Source: Lachnospiraceae bacterium (lineage in GTDB: Bacteria; Bacillota; Clostridia; Lachnospirales; Lachnospiraceae). Taken from it: 64,000 nt of DNA. The position numbers were made by a program, and so were the translations under genes. Below are positions 35,435 through 44,378 of this stretch, piece by piece. The DNA is taken from the NCBI GenBank assembly GCA_017473115.1, contig JAFUNC010000002.1:62001-126000 (forward strand). The letters run 5' to 3'. The first letter of the stretch is position 1; each line of letters starts with the position of its first letter. The notes under the pieces were generated by a model. That model searched no databases. It was not told the origin of the DNA and worked only from the letters and a program-made list of their open reading frames with translations.

Positions 35435-36571
35435 ATGAATCGCAAATCATTAGGGATTTATATACACATTCCTTTTTGTGTACGGAAATGTCTGTATTGT
35501 GACTTTGTATCCGGTCCTTCAACGCCGGAAATACAAATAAATTATGTTAACCAACTTAAAAAGGAAATATGCAGGACTTCCAATGGTAATATTGTTGATA
35601 CCGTTTTTATCGGGGGAGGTACGCCGTCCGTGCTGGATGTCAATCTCTTAGAAGAAGTTTTATGTAAACTAAAAGAAACGTTTTGTTTGGTGCCGGAGTG
35701 CGAATGCAGCATAGAAATAAACCCCGGTACCGTTGACTACGATAAACTGATAAAATATCGTAAAATGGGCATCAATCGTCTGAGCATCGGTTTACAGTCC
35801 TGCAATGACAATGAATTAAAAGCACTTGGAAGAATCCATGATTGTAAAACGTTTGAAGAAACCTATTTTCTGGCACGAGAAGCAGGATTTGATAATATTA
35901 ACGTGGATTTAATGTCTTCGGTGCCTGAGCAGACGCCGGAGAGTTTTAGCCGTTCATTACGTAAAGTGGCAGAACTGAATCCGGAGCATATATCGGTATA
36001 CAGTTTGATTGTGGAAGAGGGAACTCCTTTTTATGATATGGAGTTAAAATTGCCGTCAGAGGAAGAAGAACGATTGATTTATCATAAGACCGGACGCATT
36101 CTCCGTGAATACGGTTATGAGCAGTATGAAATATCCAACTATGCAAAAAAAGGAAGAGAATGCAGGCATAATATCCGTTATTGGCAATGTGAAGAATATC
36201 TCGGTTTTGGAGTTGCGGCAGCCTCTTATCGAAATGGCGTGCGATGGAAAAACACCGTGGATTTGAAACGGTATCTGGGCGCAGAATTAGAAGAGCCTAT
36301 GGAGAACTCTTTTTATGAAGAAATGGAGTATCTGACCGAGAAGGATCAATATGCGGAGTTTATGTTTATGGGACTTCGAATGAATAGCGGTATTTCGAAA
36401 GAAACGTTTAGAAAACGGTTTGGTATTTCGATGGAAGAAATATATGGGGATGTGTTGGAAAAACATATCCAAAACGGACTGTTGGAACGGGCAGAACAAA
36501 GTATACGGTTAACCGAACGCGGTAGGGATATTTCCAATTTTGTAATGGCGGATTTTATTCTTTTAGAGTGA
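35435..36571 (+). CDS. hemW: HemW-type radical SAM protein
   Basis: A 378-residue radical SAM protein of the HemN/HemW group. The cluster motif CVRKCLYC is at residues 15-22, followed by GGGTPS. True coproporphyrinogen dehydrogenase HemN has an extra N-terminal Cys motif that is absent here, and the length and position after lepA fit HemW, a heme chaperone. ATG 35435 has AAGGGG eight bases upstream; the earlier GTG at 35426 lies within that ribosome binding site. Older annotations may call this coproporphyrinogen III oxidase. Confidence 0.9.
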   Translation: MNRKSLGIYIHIPFCVRKCLYCDFVSGPSTPEIQINYVNQLKKEICRTSNGNIVDTVFIGGGTPSVLDVNLLEEVLCKLKETFCLVPECECSIEINPGTVDYDKLIKYRKMGINRLSIGLQSCNDNELKALGRIHDCKTFEETYFLAREAGFDNINVDLMSSVPEQTPESFSRSLRKVAELNPEHISVYSLIVEEGTPFYDMELKLPSEEEERLIYHKTGRILREYGYEQYEISNYAKKGRECRHNIRYWQCEEYLGFGVAAASYRNGVRWKNTVDLKRYLGAELEEPMENSFYEEMEYLTEKDQYAEFMFMGLRMNSGISKETFRKRFGISMEEIYGDVLEKHIQNGLLERAEQSIRLTERGRDISNFVMADFILLE

Positions 36572-36649
36572 TTTTTATATATTTCATGTTAAGTAAATCA
36601 AAAGTATATGAAAAAAAACATTTTTTCGGCGGAAAATACATAATTTTGC

Positions 36650-36678
36650 TTGCAAGGTTTGGACCTAATCTGTATAAT
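36650..36678 (+). promoter_or_regulatory. Promoter-like element before sigK
   Basis: TTGCAA at 36650-36655 and TATAAT at 36673-36678 with 17 bp spacing form a good sigma-A type promoter about 80 bp upstream of the sigK start. A mother-cell sigma-E promoter would be expected for sigK; I did not find one with confidence. Confidence 0.6.
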
Positions 36679-36755
36679 ATTTTGTAGACGCGTGGAAAGG
36701 CACAATTGAAATCGTCCTCTCATAGAATGTGATAAAGAGTTCATGGAGGCTTCTT

Positions 36756-37400
36756 TTGAAAACTTTTCAACAACCGCTTACTGCAGACGAGGAAGCCTTT
36801 TATATACGGCAGATGCAAGAAGATGGCAATGGAGAAAAGGGACTTGAAGCACGAAATATTCTCATTGAAAGAAATTTAAGACTGGTGGCGCATGTTGCGA
36901 AGAAATATCAGGGTGTGGATGAGAATACGGAGGATTTGATTTCGGTGGGAACCATAGGATTGATGAAGGCAATTGCCACCTTTGATGCAACAAAAGGAAA
37001 TAAGTTGGCAACCTATGCGGCCCGATGTATTGAGAATGAACTTCTGATGATGTTTCGTTCAAGAAAAAAACTTTCCAGGGAAGTGTCCTTGTATGAGCCG
37101 ATCGGAACCGATACGGAAGGAAATGAAATCAGCCTTCTGGATGTAATCGAGAGCGAGCAGGCAGATGTGGTGGAGGAAATGGAGCGCACAGAGAATCTTA
37201 GGAAACTTGGTTCGCTGATAGATAATTGCCTGACACCGCGGGAGAAAGAAATCATTTTTATGCGTTATGGGTTAATGAGAGAGCACGAGATGACCCAGAG
37301 AGAGGTTGGAATGGCCTTGGGAATTTCCAGAAGTTATGTCTCAAGAATTGAGAAGAAGGCTTTGAAGAAATTAAGGGAGGGCTTTGACCATACAAAATAG
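36756..37400 (+). CDS. sigK: Sporulation sigma factor SigK
   Basis: A 214-residue sigma-70 family factor closely matching sigma-K, the late mother-cell factor: LTADEEAFYIRQM, ARNILIERNLRLVAHVAKKY, DLISVGTIGLMKAI (region 2), LATYAARCIENELLMMFRS, and region 4 TQREVGMALGISRSYVSRIE. I chose TTG 36756 because GGAGG stands seven bases upstream and the protein then begins KTFQQPLTADEE, as in SigK relatives; the frame is also open from GTG 36729. It is encoded in one piece, with no skin-type interruption and no evident long pro-sequence. Confidence 0.9.
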   Translation: MKTFQQPLTADEEAFYIRQMQEDGNGEKGLEARNILIERNLRLVAHVAKKYQGVDENTEDLISVGTIGLMKAIATFDATKGNKLATYAARCIENELLMMFRSRKKLSREVSLYEPIGTDTEGNEISLLDVIESEQADVVEEMERTENLRKLGSLIDNCLTPREKEIIFMRYGLMREHEMTQREVGMALGISRSYVSRIEKKALKKLREGFDHTK

Positions 37401-37401
37401 T

Positions 37402-37424
37402 GTACCTTTATCCTGATAAAGTAC
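37402..37424 (+). other. Small inverted repeat between sigK and pilT
   Basis: GTACCTTTATC pairs with GATAAAGTAC (one bulged C, very short loop). It lies two codons after the sigK stop, without a T run, so it may be a weak hairpin or coincidental. Confidence 0.3.
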
Positions 37425-37448
37425 CAAATAAGAAAAGGGGAAAGAACT

Positions 37449-38528
37449 ATGCCACGTATTGAAGAAATATTACAGGTTGCAATGGATGCCAGAGCATCCG
37501 ATATTCATTTAACAGCAGGTTTACCGCCTAAAATGCGTGTAAACGGACATTTGTTAAATATGGATTTTCCGATTTTAAAACCGGACGATACATTAGCAAT
37601 TGTTGCACAGATTATGACAGACCATCAGAAGCAGATGTTCGAAGAACGAGGAGAACTGGATATGTCTTTCGCGGTTACCAACCTTGGTCGTTACCGTGTT
37701 AATGCATTCCGTCAGAGAGGTTCCGTAGCAATGGCGCTCCGTGCCGTTAATACCGTTATTCCTTCTCCTGCGCAGTTGGGTGTTCCCAATTCCGTAGTTG
37801 AACTTTACAACCGTAAGAGAGGTCTTGTATTGGTAACAGGTCCTACCGGTTCCGGTAAATCAACAACACTTGCTTCCATCATTGATAAGGCGAACAACAA
37901 CCGTGATGCACATATCATTACACTGGAAGACCCTATCGAGTATCTGCACTTACATAAAATGTCAATGGTTAACCAGCGAGAAATCGGTTTTGACTCTATG
38001 AGTTATGAGAGAGCCTTAAGAGCTGCCCTTCGAGAAGATCCCGATATTATCCTCGTAGGTGAAATGCGTGACTACGAAACTATTTCCGTAGCAATCACCG
38101 CAGCCGAAACAGGTCACTTGGTGCTTTCTACACTGCATACTATCGGTGCAGCAAGTACAATCGACCGTATCATCGACGTTTTCCCGCCTCATCAGCAGCA
38201 ACAGATTCGTGTTCAGCTTGCTAACGTATTGGAGGCAGTTATTTCTCAGCAGTTGATTCCTACCGCTGACGGTAGAGGTCGAGTTGCAGCATTCGAGGTA
38301 ATGCATGCAAACCATGCGGTACGTAACCTGATTCGTGAAGGTAAGTCACATCAGTTACAGTCAACCATGCAGACAAACCGTAAGATGGGTATGATCACCA
38401 TGGACGAAGCCCTTACACAGCTTTACTTGGAAGGTAAGATTGATAAGGAAATGGTTGTTCAGTATGCACAGGATCCTGACGGTATGATTCAGAAGTTAGG
38501 TTTAAGAGGTGTATACGCTCCTATGTAA
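37449..38528 (+). CDS. pilT: PilT-type pilus retraction ATPase
   Basis: A 359-residue hexameric secretion ATPase of the PilT family that powers type IV pilus retraction. N-terminal ASDIHL PAS-like domain, Walker A GPTGSGKST at 131-139, Asp box ITLEDPIEYLH, Walker B-like LREDPDIILVGEMRD and His box AETGHLVLSTLHT; the AIRNLIREGK-type motif of PilT reads AVRNLIREGKSHQL. GAAAAGGGGAAAG precedes the start. No other pilus genes are in the window, so this is an isolated locus, closed by a terminator. Confidence 0.94.
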   Translation: MPRIEEILQVAMDARASDIHLTAGLPPKMRVNGHLLNMDFPILKPDDTLAIVAQIMTDHQKQMFEERGELDMSFAVTNLGRYRVNAFRQRGSVAMALRAVNTVIPSPAQLGVPNSVVELYNRKRGLVLVTGPTGSGKSTTLASIIDKANNNRDAHIITLEDPIEYLHLHKMSMVNQREIGFDSMSYERALRAALREDPDIILVGEMRDYETISVAITAAETGHLVLSTLHTIGAASTIDRIIDVFPPHQQQQIRVQLANVLEAVISQQLIPTADGRGRVAAFEVMHANHAVRNLIREGKSHQLQSTMQTNRKMGMITMDEALTQLYLEGKIDKEMVVQYAQDPDGMIQKLGLRGVYAPM

Positions 38529-38550
38529 ATTTTATACATAAGCAAATGAG

Positions 38551-38580
38551 AGACCGGCGTTTTACGTCGGTCTTTTTTAT
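38551..38580 (+). terminator. Intrinsic terminator after pilT
   Basis: A 9-bp stem (AGACCGGCG / CGTCGGTCT, one G-U pair) with a five-base loop followed by TTTTTATTTT. Confidence 0.88.
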
Positions 38581-38659
38581 TTTGGTGAATCAACCGGACA
38601 GACGTAAACCATGTATGATTTTGCGCCTGATTATCATGTTGAAAATTCTGTATTTTTCA

Positions 38660-38688
38660 TTTCCAAAACTACAATTTTAAGATATAAT
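38660..38688 (+). promoter_or_regulatory. Candidate promoter for the fapA-HD-GYP pair
   Basis: TTTCCA at 38660-38665 and TATAAT at 38683-38688 are separated by 17 bp, 62 bp upstream of the FapA start. The -35 box is a partial match (four of six). Confidence 0.45.
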
Positions 38689-38750
38689 AAAATATAGAAA
38701 AAGGCATACGATTCTGTTTGATTTAGTATCTTTTTGGGGTGGGGATTTTT

Positions 38751-40952
38751 ATGGAAAATGCTGTATTGGAACAATTAAAGAAAAAAGGATTTATGGATAT
38801 CCAGTTGCATCAAATTCAATTGGGCTTGTCGGAAGGGTTGGCGGTTGAGCATTATGCCAAACCTGAATTTGACTGGTTCCAAATGGAGGAGATCAGGAAA
38901 GGACTGAAAGCAAAACTGGATGTGAAATGTTATGCCAATCCGGAGATTTCTTTTGAGAAGATGCGTCAAATTCGTAAAGGGTTGCAGGATGGCATTGATC
39001 TTATGCCTTATCTTGAATGGAATGCCGGTGTTTTAAAAGAATTCCGCCTTGCAAAAGGAAAGGGTATTGATTTGCTTGCTTATATTCATGAGGGGTATGA
39101 TGCATTACAACTTGCGGAAATCAGAAAAGCATTGGAAAAAAATATAGTTTTTACGCCGCACATTAACAGGGAATACAGGGCTGCATCCATTGCTGAAATT
39201 TGCAATGGATTGGAAAGTGGCGTGGATGTATCCGTTTATGCCAAAGAGATGTACAGTTGGCGTAAAATGAGAGAACTTCGCCTTGGTTTAGAAAATCGTT
39301 TGGATGTTTCCAAATATAGCGGAGAATTTTATGATTGGGAACAGATGCGGGAAATCCGATTAGGATTAAAAGCTGGTATTGAAGTTGATTCATATTGTTC
39401 TTTGCGATATTCGGCAAAAGAAATGCGTAAGAAACGACTGGAACTTTTATTAAAGACCCATGTAAACGGCAATGCATTTGTAAAACAAATGGAAGCATCG
39501 GTAAGTAATATATTATCCTCTGAGCATGCTTTGGATGTACATCATTTTCCGGTGAAAGCAGAAAATGAAGATAATGTCAGAACGGATGATTCTAAAAAAC
39601 CGGTATTGGGTAAAGAACATTTGGCGTTGGAATTCCGTGCGGGCAATATGGAAGCGTATCTTACCGTTGAAATACCGAATGGCACCATAGAACATGAAAC
39701 TCTTATGGATTTTTTAAGAGAGAAGAACATAAAAAAAGGGATATTGGATACTGTACTGGAACGGATTTGCAATAGCGGATACGAAGCAGGCCCCATATTA
39801 ATTGCGCAGGGTAAAATACCGTTAAAAGGTGAAGACGGTCGTTACGAGTATTTCTTCCGTACGGATGTACAGAAAAAACCGAAGGTTTTAGAAGACGGAA
39901 GTACGGATTATAAAGATATTGAATGGTTTGAAGTAGTACGCGAAGGTCAAAAAATTGCATATTATCATGAAGCGAAAGAAGGCATTGACGGATATGACGT
40001 GCTTGGAAATGTAATCAAAGGCCGAAAAGGCACGGAGAAACGCGTGCTGAGAGGAAAAGGATTCCGATTGGAAGAGGACAAGAAAACATATACAGCCTTG
40101 TATAACGGAATGATACGTCTGGAGGACGAGGAACTGTCGGTGGTAAATCATTTGGAATTAGATGAAATTAATATGACCACAGGAAACATTTTTTTTGACG
40201 GAAGTCTTCATATCCGCGGGAATGTGAGCAGCGGAATGACGGTAAAAGCAACCGGTGATATTGTAATTGACGGTAATGTTGAAGTTGCAGTGATTGAAAC
40301 CGAAGGCAGTGTCATGCTTAAAAAGGGTATGAACTCCTCCGGCTTGGGAACGGTAAAAGCAGGAAAAAATATAGTGAGCCGATTTTTTGATGCTACCAAG
40401 GTTATGGCCGACGGTAATATCGAAGTAGAGAAGTGTCTGAACAGTCAGTTGTATGCAAAAGGAATCATTACGTCAACGAAGATTTTTGCCGGGGGCGTGG
40501 CAAGTTCGGAATCCGGTTTTTATCTGAATAATGTGGGGAATCATGCAGGATTAAAAACCGTTTTAAAAGTACAAATTAATGAGGCTGCACGTAATGATTA
40601 TCAGAATATTCTTTTTAATATAAAAGATGTCGCCCGGCAATTAGAGGTATTAAGCAGAACCTATGGCGAACTTATGGAGAAATATTCGGCGCAGGAACGC
40701 AGTGAAATGGAACTTTTTCAAAAGGTTGAAAATGCAGTTTTTCTGAAACAAAAACAGTTGGATAAAATGAAAGAACTGGAGAAGAAATTAAAAAGAATGA
40801 TTGATAAAGAAAAACTCGTCAGCATTGTGATTGGCGGAAATGCTTATGAAGGTACTGTGATTGAAATGGGCAGCAGCCGATGGGAAGCCAAAAATCAACG
40901 TAATATCACCGTGAAGCAGCAAAACAGCGATATTTCAGTATACAACAATTAA
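38751..40952 (+). CDS. FapA (DUF342) protein with N-terminal 26-residue repeat array
   Basis: A 733-residue protein. Residues ~15-235 consist of about eight tandem units of ~26 residues with consensus MREIRLGL-x2-G-x-DV-x2-YA followed by an aromatic segment. Residues ~300-730 are a FapA/DUF342 domain: LMDFLREKNIKKGIL, GKIPLKGEDGRYEYFF, GIDGYDVLGN, a right-handed beta-helix stretch (GSLHIRGNVSSGMTVKATGD and following) and a C-terminal coiled coil with KQKQLDKMKELEKKLKRM. ATG 38751 is favoured since GGGGTGGGG lies six bases upstream. FapA proteins are cytosolic and of unclear function. The HD-GYP response regulator follows 18 bp later. Confidence 0.83.
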   Translation: MENAVLEQLKKKGFMDIQLHQIQLGLSEGLAVEHYAKPEFDWFQMEEIRKGLKAKLDVKCYANPEISFEKMRQIRKGLQDGIDLMPYLEWNAGVLKEFRLAKGKGIDLLAYIHEGYDALQLAEIRKALEKNIVFTPHINREYRAASIAEICNGLESGVDVSVYAKEMYSWRKMRELRLGLENRLDVSKYSGEFYDWEQMREIRLGLKAGIEVDSYCSLRYSAKEMRKKRLELLLKTHVNGNAFVKQMEASVSNILSSEHALDVHHFPVKAENEDNVRTDDSKKPVLGKEHLALEFRAGNMEAYLTVEIPNGTIEHETLMDFLREKNIKKGILDTVLERICNSGYEAGPILIAQGKIPLKGEDGRYEYFFRTDVQKKPKVLEDGSTDYKDIEWFEVVREGQKIAYYHEAKEGIDGYDVLGNVIKGRKGTEKRVLRGKGFRLEEDKKTYTALYNGMIRLEDEELSVVNHLELDEINMTTGNIFFDGSLHIRGNVSSGMTVKATGDIVIDGNVEVAVIETEGSVMLKKGMNSSGLGTVKAGKNIVSRFFDATKVMADGNIEVEKCLNSQLYAKGIITSTKIFAGGVASSESGFYLNNVGNHAGLKTVLKVQINEAARNDYQNILFNIKDVARQLEVLSRTYGELMEKYSAQERSEMELFQKVENAVFLKQKQLDKMKELEKKLKRMIDKEKLVSIVIGGNAYEGTVIEMGSSRWEAKNQRNITVKQQNSDISVYNN

Positions 40953-40970
40953 TATGTCGGGGGGATTGGA

Positions 40971-42071
40971 ATGAGAAATAAGATATTGGTTGTGGATGAT
41001 TCCGCATTTAATCGTCAGGTTTTAATTGATATTCTGAAGGATACTTATGCCGTTGCAGAAGCGGGAAACGGTGTGGAGGCTTTGAAAATCGTTGAGGAGC
41101 AGATGCAGGAGATTGCTGCTGTTTTTCTTGATATTAATATGCCGGAAATGGACGGAATTACTTTTTTGAAAAAAATGACCGAGAGAAAGTATCTGGGTGC
41201 GTTTCCTGTATTGGTGGTTACCAGCGAACAGTCGGTAGAACAGGTGGCGGAATGTTTTGAGTATGGTGCGGTAGATTATATTCGCAAGCCGGTCAATAAA
41301 GATTTTATCATGCAAAGATTAAATAAGTTATTGGTATTGTTTGAGCAAAAAAATGATTTTAAAGAACGGCTGGATAAGCAGACTTTAACGTTGCAATCCC
41401 AATATCGGCTGTTAAAGCAACAGGCGTTGCAGTTGAAAAAGAATCAGGAGAATATAATCAATATTTTAGGAACGGTGGTAGAGTACCGAAATTTAGAGGG
41501 ACGTATGCATACCACCAGAGTAAAGGGTTTTACTAAGATTCTCGGTACTTATATGATGAAACACTATCCGGAATATGAATTGACCGGAGAAAAGATCAAT
41601 GCTATTGCAGCGGCCAGTGTTTTGCATGATGTGGGTAAGGTTATGCTTTCGGATGCGATTCTCTTAAAACCGGGGAAACTGACGAAAGAGGAGTTTGAAT
41701 ATGTGAAGTCACATTCCGTCAAAGGATATGATATTGTAAACAGTTTAACGGATATGTTGGATGAAGAATATGTCCGATACGGTACAGAAATCGTAAGATG
41801 GCATCATGAAAAGTATGACGGCTCCGGATATCCGGACGGATTAAAAGGAGATGAGATACCGATTTCGGCCCAACTGGTATCTGTAGCGGATTGTTTTGAA
41901 TCATTGCTTTCGGAAAGTGTATATAAAGGAGCGATTCCTTTTGAAGAGGCGTATAATATGATTCTTCAGGGTGAATGCGGTATATTTTCGTATAAACTGT
42001 TGGAGTGCTTCCGTAAGGCCAAAGATGATATGGCAAATTATATCAAAAAGGTTGAAAAAAGTGTAGAATAA
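40971..42071 (+). CDS. Response regulator with HD-GYP domain (cyclic-di-GMP phosphodiesterase)
   Basis: A 366-residue protein with an N-terminal receiver domain (VVDDSAFNRQVLI, phosphoacceptor Asp in FLDINMPEMDG, VTSEQ and IRKPV) and a C-terminal HD-GYP domain (LHDVGK, HHEKYDGSGYPDG, SVADCFESL) expected to hydrolyse cyclic-di-GMP. A short coiled coil links them. The final HD-GYP segment has a Ser/Glu-rich variant near YKGAIPFEEAYNMI but the metal and GYP residues are present. No histidine kinase gene is adjacent. Co-transcription with the FapA gene is likely. Confidence 0.9.
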   Translation: MRNKILVVDDSAFNRQVLIDILKDTYAVAEAGNGVEALKIVEEQMQEIAAVFLDINMPEMDGITFLKKMTERKYLGAFPVLVVTSEQSVEQVAECFEYGAVDYIRKPVNKDFIMQRLNKLLVLFEQKNDFKERLDKQTLTLQSQYRLLKQQALQLKKNQENIINILGTVVEYRNLEGRMHTTRVKGFTKILGTYMMKHYPEYELTGEKINAIAAASVLHDVGKVMLSDAILLKPGKLTKEEFEYVKSHSVKGYDIVNSLTDMLDEEYVRYGTEIVRWHHEKYDGSGYPDGLKGDEIPISAQLVSVADCFESLLSESVYKGAIPFEEAYNMILQGECGIFSYKLLECFRKAKDDMANYIKKVEKSVE

Positions 42072-42129
42072 TCGTCTATTCCTGCCGAAATGTAAATACA
42101 ATGTAGTAATAACTTTTCTGAGGTTACAT

Positions 42130-43311
42130 ATGAGGCAAAATAAAACGTTTGGAATAGTAAGATGTTTCATTGCAGTGCTTTTTTCAATGTGTATGATTTT
42201 TCAAACGGCAACAACCATTTGTGCAGCGGCTCCCGCACATCATTCAACTTCCGTGATTCTGGTGGAAGAGACTACGGGACAGGTTATTTATGAGGTAAAT
42301 GCCGATGAACAAAAAAGTCCTGCCAGTATTACCAAAGTAATGACTATGATTTTGGTGTTTGAAGCAATCGAAAACGGTCAAATTACTATGAATGACAAGG
42401 TGGTAACCAGTGCTCATGCCCAGTCGATGGGAGGTTCCCAGGTTTTTCTGGAGGAAGGAGAATTACAGACAGTAGAGACGCTTTTAAAATGTGTGGCAGT
42501 ATCCAGCGGTAACGATGCCAGCGTTGCTCTGGCTGAGTATGTGGCAGGAACAGAAGAGGAGTTTGTGGCCCGTATGAATGAAAAAGCGTCCGAACTGGGG
42601 ATGGAGAATACGCATTTTGTGGATTGCTGCGGCTTGACGGATTCGCCGGAACATTATACCACGGCACGGGATATTGCTACCATGTCCCGATACCTGATTC
42701 ATCAATATCCCGAAGTATATCATTTTACCACCATATGGATGGAAGATATTGTGCATTCCACGAATCGCGGAGATTCTACTTTTACTTTATCCAGTACGAA
42801 TAAATTATTAAAGCAGTATCCATATACTACGGGGTTGAAAACCGGTTTTACCAGTACGGCAAAATATTGCATCAGTGCTACAGCGAAGAAGGATAATATT
42901 TCCCTGATTGCGGTGGTTATGGCGGCAGAAACTTCAGATTTGCGAAATAAAGATGCCATCAGCCTTTTTAATTATGGGTTCTCTGTGAGCCGTCTGTATC
43001 AGGATACCAGAAGTTTGGGATGCGACAGCCTTCCGGTAAAAGGTGCGATTATTGATGAGATTCCGGTGGCTTGTGAGGAACAATTTACTTATCTTGACAT
43101 AACGGGAATGGATTTTGCTAACGTAGAACGTAAAATCATGGTAAAAGAAGAAATTGAGGCACCGGTTCAGATGGGGCAGGTTGTAGGTGAAATTGTATAT
43201 AGTTGTGACGGAAAAGAACTCGGAAGCGTAGATATTGTCTCTTTGGCAGAGGCGGAGAAAGCCGGTGTTTGGGATTATTATGGTAAGGTTTTTATAAAAT
43301 ATCTTTTGTAA
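42130..43311 (+). CDS. dacF: Secreted D-alanyl-D-alanine carboxypeptidase (first copy)
   Basis: A 393-residue low-molecular-mass penicillin-binding protein of the DacF/PBP5 type that trims the terminal D-Ala of peptidoglycan stems. It has a signal sequence (about 1-35, ending near TICAAAPAH), the SITK catalytic tetrad at 66-69, SGN (SSGNDASVAL), and KTG at 237-239, plus a C-terminal PBP5_C beta domain and a hydrophobic C-terminal helix. A long hairpin follows the stop. Symbol given by similarity; a second copy is at 45946. Confidence 0.88.
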   Translation: MRQNKTFGIVRCFIAVLFSMCMIFQTATTICAAAPAHHSTSVILVEETTGQVIYEVNADEQKSPASITKVMTMILVFEAIENGQITMNDKVVTSAHAQSMGGSQVFLEEGELQTVETLLKCVAVSSGNDASVALAEYVAGTEEEFVARMNEKASELGMENTHFVDCCGLTDSPEHYTTARDIATMSRYLIHQYPEVYHFTTIWMEDIVHSTNRGDSTFTLSSTNKLLKQYPYTTGLKTGFTSTAKYCISATAKKDNISLIAVVMAAETSDLRNKDAISLFNYGFSVSRLYQDTRSLGCDSLPVKGAIIDEIPVACEEQFTYLDITGMDFANVERKIMVKEEIEAPVQMGQVVGEIVYSCDGKELGSVDIVSLAEAEKAGVWDYYGKVFIKYLL

Positions 43312-43332
43312 TCAGGTGAGATATGTTAAAAT

Positions 43333-43386
43333 AATCAGGTATGGTCTGTTATTGATGTCGTAAGTAACGGACGATACCTGATTTTA
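43333..43386 (+). terminator. Long two-part hairpin after the first carboxypeptidase gene
   Basis: Outer arms AATCAGGTAT / ATACCTGATT (10 bp) enclose inner arms GTCTGTTAT / GTAACGGAC (9 bp, two G-U pairs), a nearly continuous stem of about 19 bp with an eleven-base loop, followed by TTATG. The T run is short, so it may act as terminator or as an RNA-stabilising hairpin. Confidence 0.6.
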
Positions 43387-43468
43387 TGTAAAAGTAAAAG
43401 ATATGTGCTGAAATGCTTACACATATCAAAACAAGAATCCTATTTTTATGGTTTTGAATGGAGAATGT

Positions 43469-44335
43469 ATGGGATATATCATATTGGGAATTTGTATCGC
43501 AGTTGCTCTGTTTTTTTTCATAGTGAACATTCGGGACATGAACCGTTTTGTGGTGCGAGAGTACACTTTTACCTCTGATAAAATCGCAAAAGAAGGTACT
43601 TTTGTATTTTTGAGTGATTTGCATAACAAGAGTTACGGGAAAGAGAATGAAAAATTATTGAATGCAATTCATGAAGTTAAGCCGGATGTTTTGTTGGTGG
43701 GCGGTGATATGATTGTGGCAAGCCCCGGAGAAGGAAATGATACGGCGAAGGCTTTTATGCATACTTTGGCAAAGAATTATACCGTGTACCATGGTATGGG
43801 CAATCATGAGTACCGTTCGGATTTGTACCGGGAAAAATATGAAAGTATGTATGATGAATACAGTATGCCGTTGATAGAAAAGGGCGTTGTTTTTTTGCGA
43901 AACGAAACGGTATTTCTCAAAGAATATAATATTCGGATTCGCGGCGCGGAAATCGATCGCAAGTATTATAAAAGATTTGTGGTACGCCATATGGAGAATA
44001 CTTACTTGGAAGAAATCCTGGGAAAAAGTGACAAAGAGTGTTACGAAATTCTTCTGGCACATAATCCGGATTATTTTAGACAATACGCTGCATACGGAGC
44101 AGACTTGACGTTGGCAGGACATGTTCACGGTGGTATTATCCGTATGCCGTTTGTAGGAGGAATTGCATCGCCGGCAGTGCGATTCTTTCCGAGATATAAC
44201 GGAGGACTGTATCACAGAGGGGATGCCGATATGATTGTAAGTTGCGGATTGGGAACCCATACGCTCCCTATGCGTATTTTTAATCCGGCAGAATTAATCG
44301 TAATTCATTTAAAGCCTGCTTGCAAAGATGCGTAA
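43469..44335 (+). CDS. Membrane-anchored metallophosphoesterase
   Basis: A 288-residue calcineurin-like phosphoesterase of the YkuE type. An N-terminal transmembrane anchor (about 3-22) is followed by the metal motifs FLSDLHN, VGGDM, GNHEYR, and GHVHGG with the family spacing. Substrates of this group are poorly defined. ATG 43469 is preferred over 43448 because GGAG lies seven bases upstream. It precedes scpA by 43 bp with no terminator. Confidence 0.87.
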   Translation: MGYIILGICIAVALFFFIVNIRDMNRFVVREYTFTSDKIAKEGTFVFLSDLHNKSYGKENEKLLNAIHEVKPDVLLVGGDMIVASPGEGNDTAKAFMHTLAKNYTVYHGMGNHEYRSDLYREKYESMYDEYSMPLIEKGVVFLRNETVFLKEYNIRIRGAEIDRKYYKRFVVRHMENTYLEEILGKSDKECYEILLAHNPDYFRQYAAYGADLTLAGHVHGGIIRMPFVGGIASPAVRFFPRYNGGLYHRGDADMIVSCGLGTHTLPMRIFNPAELIVIHLKPACKDA

Positions 44336-44378
44336 AAACGGATAAAATAGAGTGGATTTGTAAAAACGGAGAAATTTT

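Noticed and set aside
38751-39460. DNA-level tandem repeat or CRISPR in the FapA gene
   Set aside because: The periodicity is at the protein level (26 residues) with diverged DNA; no identical repeats or spacers.
43655-44260. 201-residue minus-strand frame opposite the metallophosphoesterase
   Set aside because: The + strand has all metallophosphoesterase motifs; the minus frame has none.
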